A DNA stretch of 64,000 nucleotides from Comamonas testosteroni (GCF_003569915.1 NZ_KZ984451.1:60758-124757), one strand, 5' to 3'. Positions 1-11,015 are shown, numbered from the stretch's first letter. Notes: generated by a model from the sequence alone, not told the origin. Translations and numbers: made by a program.

Positions 1-3000
1 GATCATCGGGCAAGTCCTTGGCCATTCCGACCATATTGCGGGGCTTTTTGACGTCAGCCTGCTTGTAGACCGCCTTAAGCAGCGCGGAACGCTCGGCGTC
101 GGTGATGTCATTGATCTCGTCACCGCTCTTGCCTTCGCGAATCGCATTGCGGCGCTTTTGCGCCAGCATCAGGCGCTCGAGCTCCACCGACTTCCAGGCT
201 TCCTTGTCTTCGGCCTCGCGCGACTCGCCCACCACGGTCATCTTGAGGGCGGGACGGTCGTTGAGTGCCTTGACGATCTTGGTCAATTGCTCCTTGGCCT
301 TGGCATCAAGCTTGGCGCTGCCGGGCGCAAAGTTCACTGCACCGGATTCATCACCACCGGAGAAAGCGCCCGACAGCAGCGCGAACGGCGCCGTCACAGC
401 CTTCATGATGATGTTGCCAATCACCTTGAAAACGATGGGCGCGAGGCGGAACTGCGGGTCGTTGAGCGAGCCGCTCAGCGGTACATCCAGATCGATCACA
501 CCATTGCGGTCCGACAGCAAGGCCACAGCCAGCTTGACGGGCAGCGACGCCGGCGCGCCTTCGACCTTGTCGCCAAAGGTCAGCTGGCGCAGCACCAGCT
601 TGTTCGAAGCTGTGAGCTGCCCATCGGGCTGCACCTTGTAGTTGACATCCATGTACAGCTTGCCGCGCTCAATGCCATAGCCCGCGTACTTGATGGAGTA
701 CGGCGACAGCGGTGACAGCTCCAGGTCATTCATCTGCGCACGCACATCCAGCGCCAGTGGCTTGGCCAGCGGGTTGACCTTGCCGCTGATGTCCAGCGTC
801 GCCGTGCCTTGCGCCCTGCCCTTGATTTCCAGATCGGCCATCTGCGGGCCGTCCTGCCCTTGAGGCGCTTCGGACGAGAAGGCGCTCAAGCGGCCTTTCA
901 ATTCGCTAAGGTCTGCCGAGTAATTGGGCTGGATGAAGTAGTCAGAGAACTGCACCTTGCCGCCGGCCAGCGTGATGGGACCGACCTTGATAATGGGGGC
1001 CGGGCCTGTGTCTTCAGGCTTGGCCACAGGCTCTGGGGCCTTGGTCACTTCAGGCTTTTCGCCCGCAGCGGCCTTGGCGTTGGCCTGCTCGTTCTGTGCC
1101 ACGGACTGCTCGGACTTCTCGCTCTTGACGATGTCCTGCAGATTGATGCGACCATTGCGCTGCACGATGACGCGGGCAAAGAAATCGCTCAGCGCCGTCT
1201 CGCGCACGCTCACGCGCAGCGGCTGCGCAGGCTGCATATTCAGGTCCAGCCCGCGCACGGCCAGTGTCTTCCAGGCCAGCAGGTCGTCACCGATACCCAG
1301 ACCCGTCTTGGCCGCCATGGCCTTGGCGCGGTCTGCAGTGGAGTCATTGAGCACCGCCGTCAGCGCACCCTTGGCGGTGCTAGGCTTGTCGGCTTCTTCC
1401 TTGACGGGAGCCGCCAGCGTGGAGCGCACGCGCAAGTCGTTCAACTCCACATCGCCTTGCACGGTCACCTGCGGGCCCTTGGCATGGGCCAGATAGTTGA
1501 GCTTGCCCTTGAAGTTGCCGTCGGCACGCACCAGATCGACGTTGAGCTTGTGAGCAAAGTACGGCTCAAACGCATGCAAAGGCACGGCCTTGGCCTGCAA
1601 CTGGCCGTTGGCGGACACCGGCGTGAGCCCGAACTGCCCCTTGAAGTTGATGCTGCCCGCCTGCGCACGGCGACCGGTGCCCAGTTGTGCCGAGACTTCC
1701 AGCGGCGTGGGAGCTGCCTTGGCGGCCAGAGGCTCAAAGGCGCCCAGTCGCACGCGCAAAGCAGTCACATCGACTTGCACGGCTTGCGCAGCCTGGCCTT
1801 GCACGGGGGCCTCGTCCTTGAACTGCACGGCACCGCCATCCACGGCCAGTGCGGCCAGCTTCACGGACCAGGGCTTCCCAGCTTCGGCCTTGCCTGCAGC
1901 CTTGGCGGGCTTGGCCTGATTACCCTGTTTACCGCCCACGGGCAGCCAGCGCTCATACATCCAGCGGCCTTGTGCATCACGCAGCGCCGCCAATTGGGGC
2001 TTTTGCACGGCAATCGACTCCACCAGCACTTGCTGCGCCGCCAGGTCCACATTAACGCCCGCCAACTTGACCTGCTCAACCTTGATGGGAGCCTGCCTGT
2101 CCTGCACCTGCAGCTTGTCTGCTGTCAGTTCATTGACATGGGCCACCACGCCCGCTTCGCTCCAGGACAGCTCGGCACCGGTGTTGAGGATGGCGCTTAG
2201 CTGCGGCTTGAAATGCGCGCTGATATAGGGCTGCACCCATTGCAGCGGCAGTTGGCCCAGCTTGATGGCCAGCTTGCCATCCTTGACGGTGGCTTGCCCA
2301 TCTACCGTCAGCTTGGTTGCGCCCTCTTCTTTAACATCACCTGCGTGCAGACCTGTGCTTGCACTCAGATTCAAAGGCTCGGCCATAGGCCAGGCCACGT
2401 TCTTGACCTGCACAGCCAGCGGGGCCAGCGTCAGCGCCGCAGGCGTGCTGCCCGTGGCGGCGTCTTGCCAGTGCACCACGCCGCTATCAATATCAAACTG
2501 CTGTAGCGTCACAGCCAAGGGCTTGGCAGGTTTTTCCTGCTTCGCGGCAGGCGCTGCGTCGGCTTTGGTTTCAGGGGCCTGCTTTTTCTCTGCGGTTTCA
2601 GACTTGTCCGCAGCCGGCGTTGCCGGAGAGTTCAGTCCCAGCCAGTTGATCACGCCCTGCGCATTGCGGCTGGCAAACACTTGGGGCTTGACCCAGCGTA
2701 CGGACTCCAGCGCAATCTGGTTTTGCAGTGGCTGCACATTCTTGAGCTGCGCCTGCAGCGACTCGAACTTCAGCAGCGGCGCGTTCTGGCGGTCCTGCAG
2801 CTCCACGCCAGACAAGACCAGCTTGCCACTGACACTGACCACGGCCTGCTCTTTTTGTTCGAAGCTGATCTGCAGATCCGTGTCCAGCACACCGGAGAGC
2901 GGCTGCACCGGCACGCTGGCGGGGACATAGCCCAGATAGGGCATCAGGTCGATGTGATCCCACTTCAGGTTCATCGCCGTCTGGCGGCCATCGGCAAACG

Positions 3001-3694
3001 GCGTGCTCTCGCCCTTGGAGTCGAACTGGCTGCCATTCAGATCAAAAGCCAGATGCGGCAACACCTTGATCTCGCGCTTGGACTCCAGATTGCTGATGAA
3101 GGGAATGCCCAGCTGCAAATCCTTGAGCACATGCTGGCGTTGCACCGACTCGTCGTTCAGCTCCACACGGCCATCGCGCAGCGCAATGTTGTAGAGCGCA
3201 AAGTTCACAGGCTTGGAAGGCTCTTCATCGGGCACATTGAACTTGGCAATGATGTCGTCGATATCGAGCTTGCCCAGCGAATACTGCGTCAAGCGAACGA
3301 CGGGGGCATCCACCTCCACGGCATCAAGCACCGGGGCCAGACGGAAGATGGACTGCGCGCTGGCGTTCACAAAGATACGCTTGATCTCCAACTGCGGAGA
3401 TGCCGCATCCTTGAGGTCTTTTGAGGCTTCAGTCTTGAGAACATCTGAGCCATCAGCTATCTTTTTAGGAGCTTTATCAATCACCAGATCGTGCAAGGTG
3501 ATGGACATGGCCCAGGGCGAAAACTCGATCTTGCCCACATGCACACCACGCCCGAGCTTGGCCGAGGCCTGCTTTTCCAGCTGGCTCTTGGCCACCGACG
3601 GCACGATGGCCCATAACAGCAGCCACAGCAACAAAATGGCGAGAACAGACCAGATCAACCGGCGCAACCAGCGGTTCGACGTGAGCAATGACAT
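1..3694 (-). CDS. DUF748/AsmA-like envelope protein (partial, C-terminus beyond window)
   Basis: The frame is open from the ATG at 3694 to the left edge, about 1,231 codons, with no stop seen. The start reads MSLLTSNRWLRRL and is followed by a hydrophobic segment (residues ~12-30) typical of a single N-terminal inner-membrane anchor. The region after it (KLGRGVHVGKIEFSPW) and the long beta-rich body fit the DUF748 family, which belongs to the AsmA-like/bridge-type proteins. The last visible part (VYKQADVKKPRNMVG) is typical of the DUF748 C-terminal region. Known relatives are very large periplasm-spanning proteins implicated in envelope lipid transport; that role is inferred here. The opposite strand also shows long open frames, which are GC-rich shadows. 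Confidence 0.88.
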   Translation of the reverse strand, partial: MSLLTSNRWLRRLIWSVLAILLLWLLLWAIVPSVAKSQLEKQASAKLGRGVHVGKIEFSPWAMSITLHDLVIDKAPKKIADGSDVLKTEASKDLKDAASPQLEIKRIFVNASAQSIFRLAPVLDAVEVDAPVVRLTQYSLGKLDIDDIIAKFNVPDEEPSKPVNFALYNIALRDGRVELNDESVQRQHVLKDLQLGIPFISNLESKREIKVLPHLAFDLNGSQFDSKGESTPFADGRQTAMNLKWDHIDLMPYLGYVPASVPVQPLSGVLDTDLQISFEQKEQAVVSVSGKLVLSGVELQDRQNAPLLKFESLQAQLKNVQPLQNQIALESVRWVKPQVFASRNAQGVINWLGLNSPATPAADKSETAEKKQAPETKADAAPAAKQEKPAKPLAVTLQQFDIDSGVVHWQDAATGSTPAALTLAPLAVQVKNVAWPMAEPLNLSASTGLHAGDVKEEGATKLTVDGQATVKDGKLAIKLGQLPLQWVQPYISAHFKPQLSAILNTGAELSWSEAGVVAHVNELTADKLQVQDRQAPIKVEQVKLAGVNVDLAAQQVLVESIAVQKPQLAALRDAQGRWMYERWLPVGGKQGNQAKPAKAAGKAEAGKPWSVKLAALAVDGGAVQFKDEAPVQGQAAQAVQVDVTALRVRLGAFEPLAAKAAPTPLEVSAQLGTGRRAQAGSINFKGQFGLTPVSANGQLQAKAVPLHAFEPYFAHKLNVDLVRADGNFKGKLNYLAHAKGPQVTVQGDVELNDLRVRSTLAAPVKEEADKPSTAKGALTAVLNDSTADRAKAMAAKTGLGIGDDLLAWKTLAVRGLDLNMQPAQPLRVSVRETALSDFFARVIVQRNGRINLQDIVKSEKSEQSVAQNEQANAKAAAGEKPEVTKAPEPVAKPEDTGPAPIIKVGPITLAGGKVQFSDYFIQPNYSADLSELKGRLSAFSSEAPQGQDGPQMADLEIKGRAQGTATLDISGKVNPLAKPLALDVRAQMNDLELSPLSPYSIKYAGYGIERGKLYMDVNYKVQPDGQLTASNKLVLRQLTFGDKVEGAPASLPVKLAVALLSDRNGVIDLDVPLSGSLNDPQFRLAPIVFKVIGNIIMKAVTAPFALLSGAFSGGDESGAVNFAPGSAKLDAKAKEQLTKIVKALNDRPALKMTVVGESREAEDKEAWKSVELERLMLAQKRRNAIREGKSGDEINDITDAERSALLKAVYKQADVKKPRNMVGMAKDLPDD

Positions 3695-4598
3695 GAGTGT
3701 TTTTGGTAGATGCAAATGCAGAAAGCCTCCCTCGGCTTTCAGGAGCAGCACGCAAGCCGCGCCCAGACGCAACTTTACTCTGTAGCGCTCTGGGTGCGCA
3801 GGCAGTCGGCTCTTATATATATAGAGACCTACTCATCTTCCTGGGAGCGCGCGGCCAAGAGAAGCTGGATTGCCGCGCAATGAAGCACGTCGAAATGCAA
3901 ACAATCCACAACACCAGGCTATTGAACAGAGAGCTGATTGGCGCCCAGAAATGACAAAGCCCGGAAGTGGTCAAAACCGACTTCCGGGCTTCACGGCCGG
4001 TGCAAGACCGTGCCGTATTTTGCGGATCAAGGAGGATATGGTCCTTGCCGCTGGAAGCAAGAGATTGCTCCCTTTGGTGCCTCAAGCGAAGATAAAGAGC
4101 AAGTGCCAAACGCCCGTGGAATCAAAGGCCCTGGCGGAGTTTGCTTTTCCTTTCCTTTGGCGATCACCTGCGGCTTGCAGGCAGATTCACTATACCTGTG
4201 CTCGCGAAGGGATACCAACTTTTTTGCAATTTATTTCGGCTGCATGACAAAACTCACGAAGTTAGCGTGCACACCGCATGAAGTCGACGTTTTTTGCTGT
4301 GCTTTTGCTTTTCAGCTGTACGTTCATACAGTTTTTATATTATCTAAAAGTCTATTGATTAGATTCAATAGTGTTGACTGTTTATTTAGCGCACTTCTAG
4401 AATCCGCCACCGCTCAAAAAGAGCTTTTTTTGTTTCCGCTGCCTCACGACTGAGCAGACCGATGGCGCCTGACATGTTTGCATGCAGGCGCCTTTAATCG
4501 GCCCGCAGCAACACCTCATTGAGGCTGTTGCCCTCGCTGCAGCAACCATTGCTGGTTGCGCTGCAGCACCCGGGTGACCCCTCCAGAAAGGACTAGCT
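3695..4598. other. 904-bp intergenic region with several hairpins
   Basis: No convincing protein gene lies here; the + strand frames have no ribosome site and mixed composition. It lies between two divergent genes and contains a perfect 12-bp stem (3957-3968 with 3980-3991), an AT-rich stretch (4320-4400) suitable for promoters, a short hairpin followed by seven T (about 4412-4430), and three strong hairpins just upstream of the transglycosylase gene (4464-4492, 4508-4531, 4539-4564). A minus-strand small RNA ending at the 3957-3991 stem is possible (see findings). Confidence 0.6.
3957..3991 (-). terminator. Hairpin, possible terminator of a minus-strand small RNA
   Basis: A perfect 12-bp stem (AAGCCCGGAAGT and its complement) closes a loop that itself can pair GGT with ACC. 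On the minus strand it is followed by TGTCATTT, a weak U-tract. No gene ends nearby on either strand, so it would terminate an unannotated RNA or serve as a leader hairpin of the DUF748 gene. Confidence 0.4.
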
Positions 4599-5480
4599 AT
4601 GTCAGCGTCAGGAAAATTCATCGCCTCTGCGCGAACGTTGGGCCACAAAACGGCCCACGGTTTTCTTGCTCTTACCCATAACGGCTTCGCCCTCCTGGGC
4701 TTGGCCGTGGCCATTTCGGCCTTGATTTTGATTTCCCGCCCCGACCTGCGTCTGGTGGGTGAAGCCCAGCTGCGTCAGTGGCTTGATGCACGTCACACCA
4801 CAGTCGCCGAAGCCGGTGATGCCGAGGACGAACTGCAGGCCTCTGGCCCCATCGCCGCCATTGATCGCGCTACCGCTGTCAACCCCAAGAACCTGCCCAA
4901 GGAGCAGGCCGCTGTCGCCTACTGGCTCAGCAAGAAGTACCGCGTGGCCCCTGAGCCTATCGCCGCACTGGTGAGCGAAGCTTATGAACAGGGCAAAGCC
5001 AACAAGCTGGACCCGACGCTGATTCTGGCCATCATGGCCATCGAATCGAGCTTCAACCCGTTTGCGCAAAGCTCCGTGGGTGCCCAGGGCCTGATGCAGG
5101 TGATGACCAAGGTGCACACCGACAAGTACGAGACTTTTGGCGGCCAGCACGCCGCGTTTGACCCTGTGACCAATCTGAAGGTGGGCGTCAAGGTGCTCAA
5201 GGAATGCATTGCACGCGCCGGCTCCATCGAAGGTGGCCTGAAGTACTACGTGGGCGCAGCCAATCTGGAAACCGATGGTGGCTATGCCGCCAAGGTGCTG
5301 GCCGAGCACCAGCGTCTGCGCCAGGGCGTGGGCCTGCGCGCCAGCCCGCTGATGCTGGCCAAGGTCAACCCGCCTGCCGCCAAGCCTGCTGCGATTGAAG
5401 CCCCTGTTGCCGACAGCAAGCCTGCGGCCACCACCGTGTCGCACGCCGAGCAAGTGGCTTTGGTTGAGCCCAAGCTCTGA
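4599..5480 (+). CDS. Membrane-anchored lytic transglycosylase (SLT domain)
   Basis: A 293-aa protein. A hydrophobic segment at residues ~29-46 acts as an uncleaved signal anchor, so the catalytic part faces the periplasm. The SLT domain of the goose-lysozyme fold begins near residue 135. The catalytic glutamate is Glu149 in AIESSFNP, followed by GAQGLMQVM, the second SLT signature. Such enzymes cleave the glycan strand of peptidoglycan to form 1,6-anhydro-muropeptides during wall remodelling. The C-terminal ~60 residues are rich in Ala/Pro/Lys and probably unstructured. The start is fixed by the upstream AGAAAGGA. Three hairpins lie in the leader and a strong terminator follows the stop. Confidence 0.9.
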   Translation: MSASGKFIASARTLGHKTAHGFLALTHNGFALLGLAVAISALILISRPDLRLVGEAQLRQWLDARHTTVAEAGDAEDELQASGPIAAIDRATAVNPKNLPKEQAAVAYWLSKKYRVAPEPIAALVSEAYEQGKANKLDPTLILAIMAIESSFNPFAQSSVGAQGLMQVMTKVHTDKYETFGGQHAAFDPVTNLKVGVKVLKECIARAGSIEGGLKYYVGAANLETDGGYAAKVLAEHQRLRQGVGLRASPLMLAKVNPPAAKPAAIEAPVADSKPAATTVSHAEQVALVEPKL

Positions 5481-5503
5481 TTTCTGAATCGATTCGTTTT
5501 TTC

Positions 5504-5527
5504 AAGCTGGCCGAGGCCAGCTTTTTT
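5504..5527 (+). terminator. Rho-independent terminator of the transglycosylase gene
   Basis: The inverted repeat AAGCTGGCC/GGCCAGCTT with a two-base loop is directly followed by a T-run, 20-odd bases after the stop codon. Confidence 0.85.
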
Positions 5528-5597
5528 CATGCCGTGACATTGCGAGAGGGAAAAGCCGCTTCAGGCTTCAGCGCTCTGTCAGCTCAGCTACACTAGC

Positions 5598-5746
5598 GGG
5601 TGTACGCAACTGGCGATAGGCGCAGAACTTCCTCTGCCGCTGACGTGGAAACCAGCAGACTGCAAGGTCTGTGAACCACCGGGGAGCGTACCGCCCAGGG
5701 TCTGACGATTGAGACCTGCAAGCGTTTCAGCCGTTCGCCTGGGCAG
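5598..5746 (+). promoter_or_regulatory. ZTP (pfl) riboswitch upstream of glyA
   Basis: The leader shows the conserved parts of the ZMP/ZTP-sensing pfl RNA: an early GCAACTGGCG segment, a variable hairpin region, the ACCACCGGGGAGCG core (about 5674-5688) and the CCGTTCGCCTGGGCA pseudoknot element (about 5731-5745). Known pfl riboswitches bind the purine intermediate ZTP, which builds up when 10-formyl-tetrahydrofolate is low, and switch on folate one-carbon genes; glyA is a usual target in this group. The element ends about 40 bases before the glyA ATG, so control at the level of transcription ending or ribosome access is possible. Identified by eye from conserved sequence, not by a covariance model. 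Confidence 0.88.
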
Positions 5747-5785
5747 CCCTTGGCCTCAAGGGAATATCAAGTTCACAGGACTGCC

Positions 5786-7033
<1,248 letters not shown>

Positions 7034-7063
7034 GACTGACAGGACTGGCCAGGCGGATCGACC

Positions 7064-7549
7064 ATGAAGTGCCCCTTTTGCAGCCACCCGGACACGCAAG
7101 TGGTCGAGACCCGCGAGTCCGAGGACGGGGGCTTCATTCGCCGCCGCCGCCGCTGCGGTGGCTGCGACAAGCGCTTTACGACCTATGAGCGGCCCGAGGT
7201 CAGTTTTCCGACCATCGTCAAGAAGGATGGCCGCCGTATCGAGTACGAGCGCGCCAAGCTGCAGGGTTCATTCCAGATCGCGCTGCGCAAGCGCCCGGTC
7301 AGCACCGAGTTGATCGACGCAGCCATTGAGCGCATCGAGGACAAACTGCTCAATCTGGGCCAGCGCGAGATCGATTCCAGCCGCCTGGGCGAGCTGGTGA
7401 TGGATGAGCTCAAGGGCCTGGACAAGGTGGGCTATATCCGCTTTGCCAGCGTGTACCGCAGCTTTGAGGATGTGGACGACTTCCGCAGCATCATGGATGA
7501 AGTCCGCAGCCCCAAGACCAAGGGCCGCAGCAAGCCACCTCAAAGCTGA
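7064..7549 (+). CDS. nrdR: Transcriptional repressor NrdR
   Basis: A 161-aa ATP/dATP-sensing repressor of ribonucleotide reductase genes. The N-terminal zinc ribbon has all four cysteines (C3, C6, C31, C34) in CPFC and CGGC. It is followed by the ATP-cone domain from about residue 49 ([18 protein letters not shown]). Length and order are standard. It follows glyA by 30 bp, a common arrangement in Burkholderiales, and the two may be cotranscribed. Three GCTGATC repeats fall just after the coding end, then a terminator. Confidence 0.96.
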   Translation: MKCPFCSHPDTQVVETRESEDGGFIRRRRRCGGCDKRFTTYERPEVSFPTIVKKDGRRIEYERAKLQGSFQIALRKRPVSTELIDAAIERIEDKLLNLGQREIDSSRLGELVMDELKGLDKVGYIRFASVYRSFEDVDDFRSIMDEVRSPKTKGRSKPPQS

Positions 7550-7589
7550 TCCAGGCTGATCCAAGCTGATCTTGCGCATCAGCCACAAC

Positions 7590-7619
7590 AAAGCCACCTT
7601 TCGAGGTGGCTTTTGTTTT
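7590..7619 (+). terminator. Rho-independent terminator after glyA-nrdR
   Basis: The stem AAAGCCACCT/AGGTGGCTTT with a short TTCG loop is followed by TGTTTTA. Confidence 0.85.
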
Positions 7620-7705
7620 AGGCAGATCAAGGCAAACTGATATACAAACAATAGCTAATTGCCTATATTCTGCTTAAACATTGAGCTTGTTTGACATCAA
7701 AACAC

Positions 7706-9535
7706 TCACCAAACACGCGTAATGCGATCCTGCACAGGCAGCGCCATAGGCCCAGACTGACTGCCCTGTCGCACATAGTCGGCGAACGCATCGATATCCA
7801 GCGCGCCGCCCACAACATCCTTGCCTTGCGTGAAGACGCTGAAGTTATCGCCCCCCGTGCCCAGATAGCTTTGCAAGCCCACGCGGTAGCTCTGGCTCAG
7901 GTTGATGGGCTGGCCTTGCAGCCGCATATCGCTGATACGCTGGCCGGCGTTCTGGCTCAGGTCAAAGCGGTAGCTGAAGCCTTGCGAGACCTGCAGAATG
8001 CGCGGCGAGTTGACGGTGTTGGTGCCGCTGTTGAACTGCTGCTCCAGCACCTGGCGAATCTGCTCCCCCGTCAGACTTATCACCATCAGCGTGTTGCCAA
8101 AGGGCTGGACGCTGAACAGCTGGCCATAGGTCAGCTGATGGCCGCTGTCCGGCACCAGATCAGCACGCACGCCGCCGGAGTTCATCAGGGCCAGCTGCGC
8201 CCCGCCTGCGGCGGCATCCTGCGTCGCGGCCAGAATGCCGTCCGCCACCATACGGCCCACCACGCTTTCGCCATTCGCGCCGGGGGTTCGGCTGGCCGGG
8301 CCCGCCAGCTGCCCCACGGGCGCGACGGCCAGCGGCTCTACCGCCGCCTTGTAGCGTGCAACCAGATCAGCCACGGCACTGTCGGCCGTATAGACCGGAA
8401 ATTCCGGCTGCAGCGCCACCACGCCGCCGCTGCCCGTAAAAGCCTGCCCCTGCACCACGTTCTGCCTGGCCGACTTGCGGCTGACGCGACGCGTCTGAGC
8501 ATCGACGGTGAGTTGCACCTCGGTCAGCAGGGTGCCGTACAGGCCAGCGCTGGTCAGCAGAAATGGCTTTTTCGGGTTGACCTTGGCGTAGTCGCACAGA
8601 TAGGACTGGTGCGTGTGGCCGGAGATCACCACGTCCACCTCGCTGGACAGTGCATCGAGTATCGGCACGATATCGCCAGACAAGCCTTTGCAGCTATCGT
8701 CCTGCAAGCTGGACTCGGTGGCACCGCCTTCGTGAATCAGCACCACAATCACATCCGCGCCCTGCGCGCGCAGCTGGGGAATCAGCGCGTTCGCCGTCTG
8801 CGCCTCGCCGGTAAAAGTCAAACCTTTCACGCCACTGGGCCGCACCATCTTTGGCGTGTTTCGGAGCGTCATGCCGATAAAGCCCACGCCGATGCGCAGC
8901 CCATCCTGCTCAAAAAACTTCAGGCCTGTGGAGGGAAACAGCGTGCCACCATCATCGCGCTGCGTATTGGCGGCCAGATAACGAAACGCCGCGCCCTTGA
9001 ACGGCTTGCTGATCTGGCAAGGCTGCTTGGCGGTGAACTTCTCGCAGCCGCCGTTTTGCATGCGCAGCAGCTCGGCAAAGCCCTGGTCGTATTCGTGGTT
9101 GCCGGTGGCGGCAAAGTCCACCTGCATCAGGTTCAGCGCCTCAATCGTGGGTTCATCCAGAAACAGCGAAGACACCATGGGCGAGGCGCCAATCATGTCC
9201 CCCGCCGTGACCAGTGCCACATGGCGGTTGGCGGCGCGCCGCGCAGCGATGGTGGATGCCAGATAGGCAGCACCACCGGCCGGCACAGCCACGTTCTGAC
9301 CTTGCGCGCTCTGCGCCGTTACCGCCACACGTGGAGGCTCCAGATTGCCGTGAAAGTCATTAAAGCCGAGCAAGGTGATGTCCATGCTGGCGGGCTTGAA
9401 CACGCCCGAGCCACCGCCACAGGAGGTCAGGCCCAGCACCAACAGCGCCACACTCAGCCCCCTGAAAGCAAAACGCCAGCGCGAAGTCGGGGCTTCGGGC
9501 TGGCTTGTGCGGGAATCATGGGCTGAAAAAAACAT
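7706..9535 (-). CDS. Lipoprotein 5'-nucleotidase/metallophosphatase (UshA/NutA type)
   Basis: A 609-aa exported bifunctional nucleotidase. The ATG at 9535 has AAGGAG seven bases upstream and is preferred over a non-ATG start 33 bases earlier. A signal peptide with a lipobox (LGLTSC) ends in a Gly-rich linker, so the mature protein is probably lipid-anchored in the outer membrane. The calcineurin-like domain carries LLGFNDFHGN, AATGNHEYDQG and ISGHTHQS, the metal-binding and catalytic motifs. The C-terminal 5'-nucleotidase domain has MNSGGVRADL and GGDNFSVF, the base-recognition region. Family members hydrolyse extracellular nucleotides and similar phosphoesters for salvage. The gene converges with nrdR. 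Confidence 0.92.
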   Translation of the reverse strand: MFFSAHDSRTSQPEAPTSRWRFAFRGLSVALLVLGLTSCGGGSGVFKPASMDITLLGFNDFHGNLEPPRVAVTAQSAQGQNVAVPAGGAAYLASTIAARRAANRHVALVTAGDMIGASPMVSSLFLDEPTIEALNLMQVDFAATGNHEYDQGFAELLRMQNGGCEKFTAKQPCQISKPFKGAAFRYLAANTQRDDGGTLFPSTGLKFFEQDGLRIGVGFIGMTLRNTPKMVRPSGVKGLTFTGEAQTANALIPQLRAQGADVIVVLIHEGGATESSLQDDSCKGLSGDIVPILDALSSEVDVVISGHTHQSYLCDYAKVNPKKPFLLTSAGLYGTLLTEVQLTVDAQTRRVSRKSARQNVVQGQAFTGSGGVVALQPEFPVYTADSAVADLVARYKAAVEPLAVAPVGQLAGPASRTPGANGESVVGRMVADGILAATQDAAAGGAQLALMNSGGVRADLVPDSGHQLTYGQLFSVQPFGNTLMVISLTGEQIRQVLEQQFNSGTNTVNSPRILQVSQGFSYRFDLSQNAGQRISDMRLQGQPINLSQSYRVGLQSYLGTGGDNFSVFTQGKDVVGGALDIDAFADYVRQGSQSGPMALPVQDRITRVW

Positions 9536-9586
9536 CGGGCACTCCTTGTGCCCGTGTTTGTAACGCAAATCGCTGGCGCGCTTATG

Positions 9587-10684
9587 TCAGGCGGCCGATG
9601 CAGGGATGGGCTTCAGACCCGAATCCACATCAGCATTTTGCGCGCGGTGGCGCAGCGCATGGTCCATCACCACCAGCGCCAGCAGCGCCTCGGCAATCGG
9701 CGCAGCGCGAATGCCCACGCAAGGGTCGTGACGGCCCTTGGTGATGACTTCGGTGCTATTGCCATGCACATCAATCGACTCGCGCGGCGTGATGATGGAG
9801 CTGGTGGGCTTGATGCCAATGCGCACTTCCAGGTCCTGCCCGGTGCTGATGCCGCCCACAATGCCGCCCGCATTGTTGGAGCGGAAACCTTCGGGGCTGA
9901 GCGAGTCACCATGCGTGGTGCCGCGCTGGCTCACGCTGTCAAAGCCTGCGCCAATTTCCACGGCCTTGACGGCATTCAGGCCCATCATGGCGTAGGCGAT
10001 ATCGGCGTCCAGACGGTCGTACAGGGGTTGGCCCAGGCCCACAGGCATATTGCTGGCGCTCACGCGCAGCGCGGCGCCGCAGGAATCACCGCTCTTGCGC
10101 AGCTGCTCCATATATTCCTCGTACTGACTCACATCGGCCACAGGCGCGAAGAACGGATTGTTGGGGACATGCTCCCAGCTCTCGAACGGCAGGGACAGCT
10201 CGCCCACCTGCGTCATGCAGGCGTGAAATTCGGTACCAAACTTCTGCTTGAGCCACTTCTTGGCCACGGCACCAGCAGCCACTGTGGGCGCGGTCAGGCG
10301 TGCCGAGGAGCGGCCACCACCGCGCGGGTCACGAATGCCGTACTTCTGGAAGTAGGCATAGTCGGCGTGACCGGGGCGAAAGCTCTGCGCGATATTGGAG
10401 TAGTCTTTGCTGCGCTGGTCGGTATTGCGAATCAGCAGCGCAATCGGCGTACCCGTGGTCTTGCCTTCGTACACGCCGGAGAGGATTTCCACCGCGTCCG
10501 GCTCGTTGCGCTGGGTGACAAACTTGCTGGTGCCGGGGCGGCGACGGTCCAGATCGAACTGGATGTCTGCCTCGCTCAGCTCCATGCCCGGTGGGCAGCC
10601 GTCAATCACACAGCCAATGGCTGGGCCGTGGGATTCACCAAAATTGGTAACCGTGAAAATTGTGCCGAAGGTATTGCCGCTCAT
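9587..10684 (-). CDS. aroC: Chorismate synthase
   Basis: A 365-aa enzyme for the last step of the shikimate pathway: 5-enolpyruvylshikimate-3-phosphate to chorismate with reduced FMN. Signatures are [14 protein letters not shown] (residues ~15-28), [21 protein letters not shown] and [10 protein letters not shown]. The length is normal. The ATG at 10684 (MSGNTFG) is the conserved family start; a TTG two codons earlier is in frame but less likely. The upstream ribosome site is weak. It lies 50 bp upstream of the nucleotidase on the same strand, so readthrough is possible. Confidence 0.97.
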   Translation of the reverse strand: MSGNTFGTIFTVTNFGESHGPAIGCVIDGCPPGMELSEADIQFDLDRRRPGTSKFVTQRNEPDAVEILSGVYEGKTTGTPIALLIRNTDQRSKDYSNIAQSFRPGHADYAYFQKYGIRDPRGGGRSSARLTAPTVAAGAVAKKWLKQKFGTEFHACMTQVGELSLPFESWEHVPNNPFFAPVADVSQYEEYMEQLRKSGDSCGAALRVSASNMPVGLGQPLYDRLDADIAYAMMGLNAVKAVEIGAGFDSVSQRGTTHGDSLSPEGFRSNNAGGIVGGISTGQDLEVRIGIKPTSSIITPRESIDVHGNSTEVITKGRHDPCVGIRAAPIAEALLALVVMDHALRHRAQNADVDSGLKPIPASAA

Positions 10685-10760
10685 GGGCAAAGATTATCGT
10701 TGAAGTCTTGCCCGCAAGACATTGACGCTGCCGATCAACCCGGCCTAAAGTCGCGCCACC

Positions 10761-11006
10761 ATGCTCAAACTTGCTTTTGTTCTGGCTTCGGCCCTGGTCT
10801 CCGTTGTCATCGGCGGCATCTGCGGCCTGCTGTTCATGGAGTTCGCGCCGTCTCGCTGTGCGGGCCAATATGCCTGCGGCTATGGGCAGGCCATGCTCAG
10901 CATGATGGTGGGGCTGGGCGCAGCGCTGATCTGCTTTGTGGTGCTGTTGGTCAAGGGACTGAGAAAGCGCCCCACTTCGGACAGCAGCACCGATCAATCC
11001 ACATAA
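10761..11006 (+). CDS. Small two-helix membrane protein, unknown function
   Basis: An 81-aa protein with two hydrophobic segments (residues ~4-26 and ~45-67) separated by a short loop holding a cysteine pair (RCAGQYACG). The C-terminal tail is charged then Ser/Thr-rich. It is divergent from aroC (76 bp) and convergent with the CoA-transferase gene (9 bp). I do not recognise the family. The hydrophobicity pattern, charge distribution and tight fit between neighbours make it a probable real gene. Confidence 0.65.
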   Translation: MLKLAFVLASALVSVVIGGICGLLFMEFAPSRCAGQYACGYGQAMLSMMVGLGAALICFVVLLVKGLRKRPTSDSSTDQST

Positions 11007-11015
11007 TCAGGCTAC

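Noticed and set aside
809..2200. Long + strand frames under the DUF748 gene
   Set aside because: Low-complexity, Gly/His/Arg-rich shadows of the minus-strand coding region.
3950..4240. 6S RNA or RNase P RNA
   Set aside because: Hairpins exist, but conserved motifs of these RNAs were not found; kept only as a possible unknown small RNA.
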